A stretch of DNA of 64,000 nucleotides, from NCBI GenBank assembly GCA_949710005.1, contig OX453276.1:27901613-27965612 (forward strand). The letters run 5' to 3'. Made by a program: the position numbers and the translations under genes. Under the pieces are notes generated by a model that saw only the letters and a program-made list of their open reading frames with translations, did not search any database and was not told the origin of the DNA. Source of the DNA: Ricordea florida (taxonomy: Eukaryota > Cnidaria > Anthozoa > Corallimorpharia > Ricordeidae). Numbering within the stretch: the first letter of the stretch is position 1; each line of letters begins with the position of its first letter. Positions 36,281 through 48,184 of the stretch are shown here, one piece after another.

Positions 36281-36294
36281 TCTCCCCTTTTCTT
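36281..36294 (-). promoter_or_regulatory. Polypurine tract of the gypsy element
   Basis: Minus strand aagaaaaggggaga lies directly against the 3' LTR, the position of the plus-strand primer. Confidence 0.8.
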
Positions 36295-36344
36295 ATTACC
36301 AGGCGTGAAGCTGATGATACTGGTGTAAAACATAACAAGTTCTT

Positions 36345-36565
36345 CAACGAAATATCAACAATAAAGCTTCTGAAACGAGAACATAGTGTCCACTGTTCAA
36401 ACTTGACAGTCCTTAATTTGAGCAAATAAAAATAGAAAATCCACAGTTTGAACAATATATCAACAATACAGTTTCTGAAAAGAGAACATAGTGTCCACTG
36501 CTCAAACTTGAAATAGTCCTTAACTTGAGCAAATAACAAAATAGCATATCTACAGTTTGAAGTCA
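36345..36565 (-). repeat. Tandem duplication in the gypsy 3' untranslated region
   Basis: A unit of about 115 bp (aaatatcaacaata...gaacatagtgtccactg...ttgagcaaataa) occurs twice with differences, between the pol stop and the polypurine tract. Confidence 0.75.
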
Positions 36566-39500
36566 CGGAGATTACTAGGGGTTTTCACAGTTTGTCCTGA
36601 TCGGGTCTTGACTAACTCTGCCTCTGGTTGGGTCATAACAGGTGGTCCTAACTGTGCAGCTGGGTCATTTCTCGATTCTTCCTTGGTTCTGGTTTGAGGT
36701 ACTATGTTTTTGTTCTCACTGGTGTTAGTTACCAGAGAGCTGGGACTATCCATCAGCTGGACTGTCAGTCGCTTATTTAACGCTGCTGTGTCCTCTGATG
36801 CCATAGTGGCTGGAGCCCTTGTGAAATGTAAGTGCCTCCTATTTCTGCGATACTTGGTGCCATCAGGTGCTTGAACAACATAAGATCTGGGTGAGCTATG
36901 TTTGTACAGGACTGTTGCTGCTTTCCATTGTTTGCCATGTTGCATTCTGATAACATCGCCCGTGTGTAGTGATGGTAACTCTCTGCCACAGTGCTTGTCA
37001 TATTGCTGTTTTTCGTTCTCCTTCATTTTCTCCAGGATGTGTTTAATTTCTCTGGCACCCTGTGGTCTGAGTAGGGCTGCAGTGGTTGGAAGTGTTGTCT
37101 TAACTCTGCGTCCCATCAGAAGTTGTGCTGGGGATAAATTAATCTTCTCTAGTGGTGTGTTTCGATAGTTCAGAAGAGTATGGTATGGGTCTGCACCTTT
37201 CTTAAGCAGGGTTTTCACTGTCTGGACTGCTCTTTCCACCTCGCCGTTTGCTTGAGGATAATGTGGGCTAGATGTGGTATGCTCAAACCCATAACACTTT
37301 GTAAATGCATTGAATTCTGAACTTGTAAACTGTGAACCATTGTCAGTTATCAATTGGTCTTGTATTCATGTCTTGAGAACTGGCTCTTTAGGTAACTAAT
37401 GGTGTTCCTGGTGGTGAGATCATCAAGTTTGTCAACTTCAATCCACTTGGAGTAGTAATCTACGCACAATAGATAACTATTTCCTTGGTACTCAAAGAGG
37501 TCTGCTGCTATCTTTGACCATGGTCTCTCTGGTGTTTCAGTGATGATCATTGGCTCTTTGGCATGTGCTGCTTGGTACTGGCTGCACTTGAAGCACTTGG
37601 CCACCTGTTCTTCGATTTGGGTCATCATTCCTGGCCAAAACAGTAGGTCCCGAGCGCGTTGACTATCCCTTGGTGTGACTCATGTATCTTCTCCAGCATC
37701 TGAGCTCTAAGTGCATGTGGAACAATGAGCTTTTGTCCTTTGAATAATAGGCCATCAATGCAAGAGATCTCTTCTCTGAACGTCCAGTACTGTCTGATCG
37801 CTAGTGGAACTTCTGCCCTCTTGTCTGGCCACCCTTCCAGCACAATATCTTGAAGCACTTGCATGACTGAATCATTAGCTGTAGCTTTCTGTAATTCCAG
37901 GTACCTTTCAGGCGAAATAGGTAAGTGTGCTGTCAAATTCACTTCATTGACCTCTAGATCTGGCACTAGAGTTTCCTTTGTTTCAGGGAGGAATGCCCTG
38001 CTTAAGGCATCAGCTAAGTTCATTTCTGCTCCTGGCTTGAACTTGACTTTTAGATCATATCGTTGTACTGTAGGGACAACATCATCTTTTGTAGGCGAAG
38101 TGGTGCTTGGTGTAATGGTTTGTTCAGAATAACTTCAAGAGGCTTGTGGTCTGACTGGACCGTAACTTGCTTGCCATAGAGGTATTGATGGAATTTCTGC
38201 GCACCATAAACAATAGCCAGGGTTTCTTTTTCTATTTGCGCATATTTTTCTTGGGTGGAGGTTAATGCTCTGGATGCATATGCGATTGGCTTGTCTTTCT
38301 GTAGAACTACAGCACCGAGTCCCTTGGAACTGGCATCCACTGACAGTGTAACTGGTTTATCAGGGTCATAATAACCAAGGACAGGTGTACTAGAAGCCAT
38401 CAACTTGAGCTTCTGAAAGCTTTCCTCTTGCTCCTTTTTCCAGTGCCACTCAACCTCTTTCTCCAATAGTTGTCTGAGTGGGAAGCTCACATCAGCCATA
38501 TTTGGCATGAATTTGGCCAAGTACTGCATGAATCCTAGAAATGTTCTCAGTTCCTTTGCATTCTGTGGTTGTCTCATTTCCTGTACCGCACGGATTTTTT
38601 CTGGATCCGCTATGAGCCCATCCTTTGTGAGCACGTGACCAATGCAGGGTACAGCTTCTTGTCTGATGTGGCATTTCTCAGAGTTGAGTTTTAGGTTTGC
38701 TTCACGAGATCTGTCTAGGACTTGTCGGAGTCGTACATCATGTTCTTTAACATCTCGTCCCCAGACTAGTATGTCGTCTACTATGGGTTTGGCTCCTTCA
38801 ATATCTTCAAACAGGTTGGACATGGACTTCTGAAACACTTCAGGTGCTGATTTTATCCCGAACGGGAGTCTAGTAAATTGATATCTTCCAAATGGAGAAT
38901 TGAAGGTGCAGAGCTTGGAGCTGGCTTCATCTAACTTGATTTGTCAAAATCCTGACTTGACATCTAAGGTTGAGAACACCTTTGCACCAGGAATTTCTGC
39001 GACAACTTCATCAATCGTTTTCATTGGATAGTGTTCACGTTTAATGGCCTGATTTAGATCCCTTGGATCAATACAGATACGAATTTTGGAGGGTTTTATA
39101 ACCGTGACCATGCTGCTGACCCACTCAGTCGGCTCAGTTTGGCGGACAATTACTCCAGCTTCTTCCATGCGATCTAACTCTTCTTTTATCTTGCCTTTGA
39201 GTGCCACGGGGACTTTCCTAGGAGGATGGACAACAGGTGTTACCGCTGGGGCAATCTTGATTGCATGGTCTCCAGGAAGACAGCCACGTCCTTGGAATAA
39301 ATCGGAATGCTCTTGCAGTATGTCGGGAGTATCTGCCTGTTGGCCTTTAGGAGAGGTGGATGCAACTGTATGTATCCGACTGACTAGTCCCATCTCTGTG
39401 CAGGTGCCTGCACTAAGTACTGCTGGCACTTTGCGGTCAACAATGTAAAATTTCACTTGGTACAGTTTGTCTTTATATTGGCATGGCATTGTTGTGACTC

Positions 39501-40518
39501 CTCTGACATCGATCACATGACCAGAGTAGGACTTCAGTTGCGCAGCTGACTTTGTAAATTCTGCTTTGATTCCTAGCTTGTGGAAGGTTGCTAGGGGCAT
39601 CACATTACAACGTGCTCCTGTGTCTAACTGGAATTTGACCTCTTTGTCATGAATCATGATTTCCTCGTACCACTCGCTCATGTCAACTGCGTTCACTGTT
39701 TTGAGACATCCCACATAGAATTCTTCATCACTGCTACTTTCCTGCACAAAGTGCATGTTCTTTGGTAGCACGGTTTTGCAAACTTTTGCGAAATGATTTG
39801 GCTTGTTGCACTTGGCACATTTTCGTCCTAGTGCTGGGCATACACTGCTCTTCTCATGAGTCGATCCACATCTTGTACATTCTGATGACTTTCTTGCCTT
39901 ATCTCGGCGTGAGCGTTTAGAACGATCTTCCCATTTCGTATAGCTGGTTTCTACAGCTTGTACTTTGGGATCTTCACCAGCCATCGTCTGTAGTTGAGCA
40001 CTGGATATTTCTTGTGTTCTAGCGATATCAACGGCTTGTTCGAGAGTCAGTCCAGAACCTTCTTGAATCAGCTTTTCTCTTGCCTTCTGTGAGCGACATC
40101 CAATTACAACTCTGTCCCTAACCATCTCGTCTGGATTCTTATATCCACAATCTTTAACTAGCAGCTGCAGGTCGGTGAGGAACTGGTCGAACGGTTCGTC
40201 TTCTTGCTGTACTTTGTTATAAAATGTGTATCGTGCGAAGACATGGTTCGATTTTGGCTTTACGTAGGCTTCAAACTTGTCGTAATACGTTTGTAGTTTC
40301 TTTGTTTCTTTCTCGCTGAGAGTCCAGGTATTATATATGTCTCGGCCCTTATCGCCAACCCAAATCATCACGTAATTGCACCGTTGTTCTTCGGTCTTGC
40401 CTTTGAGAGGGCCACCGAAGGTGAATTCGCAGTGCTGTTTGAACGATCGCCATGCTCCCGGCAAGTCGCCACTGGACCAATCCATTTTGGGTGTATTTGC
40501 CGTTGTTACGCCTTCCAT
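36550..40518 (-). pseudogene. Ty3/gypsy gag-pol, one stop and three frameshifts
   Basis: From ATG 40518 the first 524 codons hold Gag, two zinc knuckles (about residues 214-247, the second CAKCNKPNHFAKVC), a protease with QLDTGARCNV (299-302) and the start of RT. A TGA at 38944-38946 replaces a probable Trp codon. The frame then continues to about 38050 with the RT active site (IVDDILVWG) and RNase H (SVDASSKGLGAVV, YASRAL). Frameshifts lie near 38070, 37650 and 37355. The integrase follows with a zinc region, AADLFEYQG and TDNGSQF, and ends at 36550 with a basic tail. Gag and pol share one frame, with no env. Few breaks and similar LTRs suggest a recent insertion. Confidence 0.9.
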
Positions 40519-40606
40519 TTCGGTTCTGGATATTCGTTAGGCTCTAATCGATCTTGATACAAGGTTTTCTTTCCTCGATGGCTTTCTTTCATGCGAGAAT
40601 TTTCCG

Positions 40607-40624
40607 ATTAAACTCCTGACACCA
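40607..40624 (-). promoter_or_regulatory. tRNA primer binding site of the gypsy element
   Basis: Minus strand tggtgtcaggagtttaa starts right after the 5' LTR; the tgg matches a tRNA 3' CCA. I did not identify the tRNA. Confidence 0.7.
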
Positions 40625-40709
40625 TGTTGTGTACGTCATACACTAAGCAGCCATGTTTGCAAGATGAATATTTAATGAGTACCCACAATGCTTAGCGCCG
40701 TACATAACA
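40625..40709 (-). repeat. 5' LTR of the gypsy element
   Basis: Partner of 36196-36280 and 82 of 85 bases identical. Flanked by ctatt. Confidence 0.95.
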
Positions 40710-40715
40710 CTATTT

Positions 40716-41362
40716 ACTCGGGCTACCTGTGGTAGCACGAGTCTAGGTTTCGGTTTCCTATAAGTCTATCGACAACGTCGAGAATGAGCAAGCCTGCGCT
40801 GCTCGCGGTCTGCGGTGTCCCATAAGGCCTGAAAGCAAGGCGCCTTATTTCAAAATCATCCATGGATCTTTTCTTATTCAAACTCAAGTTTTTTTTTCTA
40901 CGTGGTGGTGTGGAAAGAGATTAGCGGGAACAGGGCCAATAAGGCTAAATCGGAAGAAAAGTATATCCCGCGATTGAGGAGTAATATTATTGTTTTTCCC
41001 ACATATCGCTTCTTCGCCTTCGATAACTTGGAATCAGATGAATGGCATCAAGTTTCACGACTGTTTTTTACCGTGGGAACCAAGAAAGCTGATTGGTCAA
41101 CATTAATTCGATTAGTAAACAAACCCAACTATCACAGAAATTTCTGTAACACCTTAGAAAACTTTCTGATAAAATCGCTGAGCTTAAACACGACGTCGAC
41201 AACAATTACGGTGCGATATACAGCCTGGTAGGTTTTTTGCGCTCGTGGAACCAACCATATAGTATACAATATATACAAAAGTTAGGCGTAAACCCACATT
41301 CACGTTTGTTCAAAGCCGTATTATCAAGTGTAGCCCGAGTGAACGCTCCCGAGAGCGTCTAG
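40716..41362. mobile_element. MITE-like element with actcgggcta/tagcccgagt ends
   Basis: actcgggctacctgtgg at the left and tagcccgagtgaacgctccc at the right. The ends resemble those of 120-346. A 109-codon ORF (40902-41231, FAFDNLESDEWHQVSRLFF) lies inside; it has no motif I recognise and may be cargo or chance. Confidence 0.4.
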
Positions 41363-41586
41363 TTATGACTTTGTAAATTTGTTTTTCATTGCAACTTGGT
41401 TCTTCAGGTTGTGTTTAATCTTCATCATTCTTCAACTATTTTTGAATTTTTGAATTTGAATTTTTCTTTTCTTTTTGTTTTTTTTTTTTTGGTCATCGTC
41501 ATGCTGTTTTTATAGTGGGACGACGAAACAGGTTTGAGGCATTTTTCTTTTATTTACGGTGGCCCATATATACGGAACCTTATAGG

Positions 41587-41806
41587 TGCCATCCGACATC
41601 CGACTTTAAAAATCCGACATCCGACATCCGACTTGTTAAAATCCGACATCGACTTTAAAAATCCAACATCCGAGTTCTTAAAATCCAACATCCGACTTGT
41701 TAAAATCCGACATCCGACATCCGACATCCGTCATCCGACATCCGACTTGGTAAAATCCGACATCCGACATCCGACTTGGTAAAATCCGACATCCGACATC
41801 CCACAT
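41587..41806. repeat. ATCCGAC minisatellite
   Basis: Imperfect units of atccgacatccgacttgttaaa. It resembles the minisatellite ends of the elements at 55582 and 62901, but no inverted partner is in the window. Confidence 0.8.
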
Positions 41807-42372
41807 TATTGGCTCAGGTCAGCGGGAAACGTCCAAAAAAAGATGGCAGCGAACACGGATAGTTCTTCACTCCTGCTTTGATCGTTAGAAAATGAGGGTT
41901 AATTTTTTTGTTGCCACTGCACTGTTTTCTCTGTGTACGTTTATCAGGATACAGTGCTGCGAATAGGACAATCACATGACTTTTGGAGGGCATATCGTTT
42001 ATTTGTGGCCCGAGTAGCATCATTTGCGCCCGAGCGCGAAGCGCAAGGGCGCAAATGATGCTACGAGGGACACAAATAAACTATATGACCGACAAAAGTC
42101 ATGTGATTATCATTATTATCAATACACAAGGCCAAATCGTACAAATTCATTTAATAAGAAAAAAATGTTTAACAGAGATGTAGCATGAAACTATGGTATG
42201 GAAAGTTGTTGCTACAATACGATCAGCTAAACAAGAGCCAAATAAAATTCCTTTTTGTTTACAATAAAATGTCAAATATAATCTAGTTTTAAAAAGATTG
42301 GTAACAATGATTAGCAAAAAGACAGTTTATATTTAAAAAAAATAATAGTCTTCCCGTTCACAGGCAATGGAC

Positions 42373-42486
42373 TCAGCTGCAGGGCCGTTAATGCATTAAC
42401 GGCCCGCTAGGAGTCATTTGCGGCCCGCAAAGCGCGTGTTTTCAAGAGGGCGGTTTTCAATTTGGCCGCGTATCTTGATAATAATA
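42373..42486 (+). repeat. 114-bp direct repeat, copy 1
   Basis: tcagctgcagggccgttaat...cttgataataat; identical by eye to 43214-43327, 841 bp away. Confidence 0.9.
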
Positions 42487-43213
42487 GGACAATAAAATGA
42501 CTTTTTGAGGGAATATTGTTTATTTGCGCCCGCGTAGTGTCATTTGCGGCCCGAGCGCGAAGCGCAAGGGCCGCAAATGTCACTACAAGGGATCAAATAA
42601 ACAATATTCCCGAAAAAAGTCATTTTATTATCATTATTATCAATATACAAGGCCAAATAACATCCAGATATAAACTAACACATTTATGAGTTTTACATGT
42701 TTAGTAATACAAGTACTTCGCGTTGAAAATTTTGTGCTATGCTACACTGTATAGGTGTAGTTAAAAAGAGCTGCTATGTCTCTGAAAATAAATGGATAAT
42801 AATAATTAACGAACTTACATTTTCCAATTGAGCCTCGGCGTAAAGTCCCTGCAATGCTTCTGTTAATTTAGCTCGACCCGAGAAACACAAAATGAAGTGA
42901 AACGATGTTTTGCCGTGCTTCGTTTCTCGTAAGAAAACAAGAAGTTGCTCTCTTTGTATCTTCGCCTTGTGCCTTTGCTTCTAAATCCGATTTTTTGAGC
43001 TACGTTTTGTCCCATTCATAACAAACAGACTTTGATTTTTCTTTTCGAACACTATTTGCTCAGCGAGAAACTGTTCGAGACTTTTTTTCTACTTCAAAAC
43101 TTGCTGTACGCTATAGCTGCTGTACGCTAGCTGTTCGCACCTGAATGGTTTTCCCGCGTCAATAAACGTAACCTGATTGGTTAATATTCATCGGATGATG
43201 AACCGAGAACCAA

Positions 43214-43327
43214 TCAGCTGCAGGGCCGTTAATGCATTAACGGCCCGCTAGGAGTCATTTGCGGCCCGCAAAGCGCGTGTTTTCAAGAGGGCGGTTTTCA
43301 ATTTGGCCGCGTATCTTGATAATAATG
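43214..43327 (+). repeat. 114-bp direct repeat, copy 2
   Basis: Second copy of 42373-42486; its end runs into the 354-bp palindrome. Confidence 0.9.
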
Positions 43328-43678
43328 CGTATTACCAGAGTATATTCCGACGTTAAGAGGTCCAGCAAAATCGTATCCTTTTATAAGCTTACTGATCTCA
43401 GTATACACCTTATTCCAAAATGGCCGAAAATATATTATTCTATATAATATATTATTCTATATGTTGAATTGGCCCTCATTGCCTCGTTTTAAGCCAAAGA
43501 TTCTTTTAAATTCTGCAGTTGCGATCGAGGCAATGAGGGCCAATTCACATGAAGACAAAAGAATGATGTATTTTCGGCCATTTTGGAATAAGGTGTATAC
43601 TGAGATCAGTAAGCTTATAAAAGGATACGATTTCGCTGGACGCCTCTTAACGTCGGAATATACTCTGGTAATACGCAT
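43325..43678. repeat. 354-bp palindrome
   Basis: Outer arms atgcgtattaccagagtata and its inverse (about 117 bp each), inner arms ttgaattggccctcattgcc and its inverse, with a short centre. Opposite-strand ORFs of similar sequence result. Confidence 0.9.
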
Positions 43679-43786
43679 TCGCAGCACTGTATGCTGATAA
43701 ACGTACACAGAGAAAACACTGCAGAGGAATTTCAGCTATTTTTTCATGTACTCGCACCTTTGTTTCTCTTTAACTTTAACTGAATT

Positions 43787-44054
43787 TAGTATAAATACTC
43801 AGGTGATTATACAAAATCGCGCGCTCTCATTGGTTCGCTATCTCGGATTATCAGCCGATAATCACCTGGACGAACAAAATGGCTGCCAGTCGTTCGCGCG
43901 CTTTTGATCAAATAGAATTTTTTCGTGTTGTACAATACTTTTTCTTTGTTTTTTGAAATAATCCCCTGTGTATTTATACTAAAACAATTATTGGCCTCAG
44001 GCTCATTGATTATTGGTGAATATTCACCGATAATCACTTCACGTTCGGCGAATA
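43787..44054. mobile_element. Two-hairpin fold-back element, copy 3
   Basis: Same family as 22284-22516 and 29771-30064; followed directly by a small palindrome aaaatggagtgttactt (44054-44089). Confidence 0.75.
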
Positions 44055-44089
44055 AAATGGAGTGTTACTTAAAAGTAACACTCCATTTT

Positions 44090-45154
44090 GTTGAGTTCCA
44101 ACGATCGCATTGAGTTTCTGTTTGCAGGCGCTACCTGTTGTGTCAGCGGTATTTATACCTTATGTAAACAAACTAGTGAATGCGAAATCGCGAATTCACT
44201 GGGAAAAGTTCCAAAGGAAGACACGTTTTCGAGAGTCTAGATTTCCAAATTTTACGGGGGAGCATGCCCCCCTAGATGTATCGTGCCAAAGGCATAATAA
44301 AATGAACCTCCGGTTCATCATACCCGCCTATGATATCCACATTTGCACCTGTTAAAATATGTATCTAAAATGAGTAACTCAGACACCATGAATTGTTCTG
44401 ACACCAAATTCTCCGAACTAACTCAAAACCAAATGTATGGAAGTCGCTTAAGAGAATTTCTACTCAGATCTTGGAGTTAAAACACAGCTACTGAGAAGTA
44501 AGTGGATGCTGCCCACCCCCACTCCCAACGCCATTTTTCTCTCACACCCTTTGTGTATCTTCAACAGGTCCAGAGTGTTGATATCGCTGCCTTTAACAAG
44601 ATTTAAATTCTGTCGAAGAGTATTAAATCAATAAACCACTCTTTCACACAAAAGTCTCTGATGAAACTAAGATTGTGTATATTATGCATATAGTCTGTGG
44701 TCGGTAGATATTTATTTTTGTTTGTTCTCGGAGACAAAAAATGACGCCCATCTGGTACATGTACATGTAGATACCAACAGTGCATACAGTTACTGATCCA
44801 AAAATTGTTCTTGAGTAGATTTTTGTTATCCATTGCCTTTTCTGAAAAAGGTCTTATTTGCTTGCGTTCCGCATACAAACCCTCTCATGTCAGTACCTTG
44901 GGCCGCCAGTGGTATAAGAACTTCTTAAAAAAAGCGCCAGCTTTTATATTTCGTATTATTACAATGCACACCTACATACGCCATATTTTATTTTATATTG
45001 CAGTGTGACCATCCCTTAAAAAGCAACTATATTTTTTTGCATCAACTGTAACAACTTCTTGTAACTAGCATACAATGTGGTTCGAATTCTCCTGAGTATA
45101 AAACAATGCAGCGTGACCGTTCTTAGTGAAGGTACAGAGCAGTACTGTACTATG
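44090..45154. other. No recognised gene
   Basis: Several ORFs of 60-90 codons but none with a known motif or supporting splice borders. Possibly eroded repeats. Confidence 0.4.
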
Positions 45155-46345
45155 TATTGTGGGGATAGTTTCTAAAGAAACTGGTGCTGCGTCGGTGGGG
45201 TATTAAAGCACAATACATTGGGTTAATCAAACGAATTGATAACCACCGTTACAGAAGTTTTGAGTCAGGGTAGCCACGGTTCTTGAAGAACTGGACATTT
45301 CCTCTGCAGTTCAGAAGACGACTGCAACTCATCTCACCCCACCCGTGTTAAAAATTCCATTCCATTTTCTCAATTCCTCAGACTTCGAAGTTTATGTAGT
45401 GATGAGTTTGACTTTTCCAGCAAATCAGGGGAAATGCTCCAGTTCTCCGAGAAGCATGGCTACCCGGCTGACTAAGTTGTGAAGACAGCTCAACAACGCC
45501 GTCGAACAACTGACCAAAAGTCAGCGTCGCATAAGCAATAGAACTAGAGAATACCGTTCATAATCACCCACTCAACCTACGTGTCAGTAATATCATTATG
45601 AAGAACTTCAAGTTACTTCAGAGTGACAACTAAACAAGTAGAATTTCTCACTACCACCCACCACTTATCTCATTTAAACGTAATAAAAACGTGAGCGACT
45701 TTTAAGAAGTACACTGAAATCAGACGAATCACCTGGCACCTTCAACTGCACACGCAAAAGATGCAAAACTTGTCCTTTCATTCACAACGAAGGCAATAAA
45801 GTAACAGGACCTAAGCGATCTATTGAAATCACCGACCGTTTCCATGTACTTCCGCCCATGTTATCTATTGCATAAAATGCACCTTATGCAAGAAAATATA
45901 TATCCGCGAGTCCGGAAAAAGATTAGGTGACAGTTTCAGCGAACATCTGCCTGACGTCGAACGAAATGACAAAGATGCATCTAAACCTGTAGCGTAACAC
46001 TTTAATCTACCTAACCACTCCACTAGAAACATGGCGGTATGCGGCCTTTTCGTTCATCAGGGCAACACGGAAAGCCGTAAAAACCTTGAACAGAACTTTA
46101 TCTTCCTACTCGGCTCTCTTAATCCGCACGGTATCAATGAACGTTTCTCATTCATTTAATCATTCATCTAATTCCTTCACTTCCATTCACACACTGCTAT
46201 GGTTCCACCAATAGCATAGCTCCAAACTTGTCTATAAATTGTACGTAACCTACAATCCACTCATTCGCTCCGACGAAGGGCTAACGCTCGAAACGTCAGC
46301 ACCACCCTTTTACCTTACAGTGGTATAACTTACTTTATCAATTAG
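45155..46345 (+). mobile_element. Second Penelope-like fragment with inverted head
   Basis: From about 45290 to 46345 this matches, in the opposite orientation and with many stops, the C-terminal gene part and 3' end of the element at 19425-21235. The left 100 bp (gtggggatagtttctaaagaaactgg) is an inverted copy of the element's own 3' end, giving the inverted terminal arrangement known for Penelope elements. A hammerhead-like motif with cgaaac is at 46269-46300. Confidence 0.75.
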
Positions 46346-46796
46346 TGCTGTACCATGGAAATTTTTGATTTGCTATCAGTGTGGTTATGACTTTTTCATC
46401 TGTGGATCAAACCATGCAGTGTGACTATTCTTTGGGAAGCTACTGAACAATACTGTACTGTGGACTTTAAAGTGTGGTTCAAATTTTTTCCATTTATACA
46501 GTCAAAAAGTGCATAATTACCATAAGTTTAAAAGACGGAGATTTTAAAAACTTTCTTAACTAACCATACTTGTAAACTTTAGAGCAAAGGGCATTCTGCT
46601 GTTCCTATACATTTGCGCGTAAAAGTAGATAAAAATTAGATATAATACTAGAAATTGAAATATTTACAGCACTATCATCAAGACCTGTTATCTACACCGT
46701 AATATGACATTATTCTAGTGAAATAGCTATTTATTATATACATGAACGTTTATTCGTTTGTGTCATGGCACGAAACGAAGTCAGGAATCGATAAAA

Positions 46797-47057
46797 GATC
46801 GTGACGTTTGGCTCTTACAATACGACTTAAATATTTAACGATCAAAATTGCAAAACAATCCAGAAAAACTACAAATTGAAATATTGAAGGCACTGACTAC
46901 CAAGAACTTATTTGTAAAATATCGTAATATTCGTAAATTGGTAATAGATCGCGACGTTTCTCTCTTCCAATACGACTTAAACAAATAACGATCAAAATTG
47001 CAACACAATCTAGAAAAACTACAAATGGAACTATTGAAGGCACTGACTACCAAAAAA
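46797..47057. repeat. Two-unit tandem repeat, about 151-bp period
   Basis: Unit at 46797-46905 (cgtgacgtttggctcttac...actgactaccaagaa) and unit at 46948-47057 share most bases. The minus-strand ORF here repeats its own peptide for this reason. Confidence 0.8.
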
Positions 47058-47224
47058 ATATCTACCATGTCATTGGTGGACCTTGACTGTGGAGATTCCA
47101 CTCGGTTGTTCGTAGAAAGTTCGTAGCTGGATTCGCCGTGCGGTCGGCAAGATCGGGATCTTTCTAAACTTGTTGACGCGGTTTAATCGGTACGCCAGTG
47201 AAAAGCGATTTCATGTCAAAAGAT

Positions 47225-47650
47225 ACAATGACGTAGCTGCCCTGCATTTGCTGTTAGTGGATGTGGCACGAACTGAGTAACGTTGGAAGTACAGCAGTCC
47301 TTTATTTGCCGTGATTGTTGGTGAGGACACGAATTGGGTGACGTTGGAGGTATCGACGTCTTTGTTTGCCATGATGATTAATGTGGACACGAACTGGGCA
47401 ACGTTGAATATTTCGCGGTCCTGGTTTCGCCGTAACTGGCTGATGCGGACACCAAAGTGGTAACGTTGGACCTACTGCGGTCCTGCTCTTGCTGTATTGT
47501 TAATGCAGACACGAATTGGTTTACTTTTAATCTGGTGTTGTCCCGTATTTGTCAAGATACTTCATGTGGATACAAATCGTGTAACGAGGGCTGTAACGCG
47601 GTGCTGTATTCGACGTCATGGTTGATGTGGACACCAATTGGGCAGAGTGA
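47225..47650. repeat. Degenerate minisatellite of about 60 bp
   Basis: Roughly seven units with gatgtggacacgaattggg, taacgttgga and a cggtcct-type segment. No matching gene. Confidence 0.7.
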
Positions 47651-48184
47651 GATGTCGTATGCTCAGATTTGCCTTTGAATGGAGACATGAGGCCTGCTAA
47701 ATGAGCCGAAAGATACCGTTGGCAAAACCTGTTAACACATGAAACATTAGCCTGACTGGTGTACCTGTTTGCTGTTTGGGGATCGTGTGAACCGTACTTC
47801 ACGTCTTGGACAGTGTGGTTAGTTTTTCTGTAAATCCAGATGGCGAGCGAAGCTTCAGTTTTCCTGGTAACCGGGGTAACTGTGTTACAGTAGTTGGTGA
47901 GCTGTTGATTGTTCTAAGGATGTACGTTCTGTTGTCATGAGTAGTCTACATTGTTTTGATGTAGAATGGTGAAATTGTCATCTTCTCATCTCGTCCAGAT
48001 CTCAGTAATACCATTTTATTCAAATCCATTGGCTCAATGAAGTAAATACGATTCGTCGTAAATAATAGGCATGCAGCTGTTTATCTGATCGTATTGGACA
48101 CTGTTTCAGAAAGATGACCATTACATTTCAAGCAGTCTATCATGGCTATAAGAATGAAACCCTCTAACGTAAGTTACGTTGGCA

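Larger units (their letters stand above)
36196..40709 (-). mobile_element. Ty3/gypsy LTR retrotransposon with 85-bp LTRs
   Basis: A complete element of about 4.5 kb on the minus strand: LTRs 36196-36280 and 40625-40709 (tgttgtg...taaca, three differences), target duplications ctact (36191-36195) and ctatt (40710-40714), a primer site beside the 5' LTR and a polypurine tract beside the 3' LTR. The gag-pol region is nearly complete with few breaks. It lies upstream of the LSD2-like exons. Confidence 0.95.
41919..43725. mobile_element. Composite fold-back element
   Basis: Ends gcactgttttctctgtgtac...cagtgctgcgaata (41919-41967) and the inverse (43675-43725) enclose two related palindromes with cccgagcgcgaagcgcaaggg centres (41961-42120 and 42477-42641), a 114-bp direct repeat (42373-42486 and 43214-43327) and a 354-bp palindrome (43325-43678). 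No transposase. The ORFs are products of these palindromes. Confidence 0.7.

Noticed and set aside
36902..37168. Plus-strand ORF opposite the integrase
   Set aside because: Shadow frame of the gypsy integrase.
39086..39448. 120-codon plus-strand ORF
   Set aside because: Shadow of the gypsy gag-pol frame.
41587..41806. CRISPR-like array
   Set aside because: Units are contiguous and imperfect without spacers; it is a minisatellite in a eukaryotic genome.
43259..43708. Pairs of similar ORFs on opposite strands
   Set aside because: They arise from the 354-bp palindrome; both strands read almost alike.
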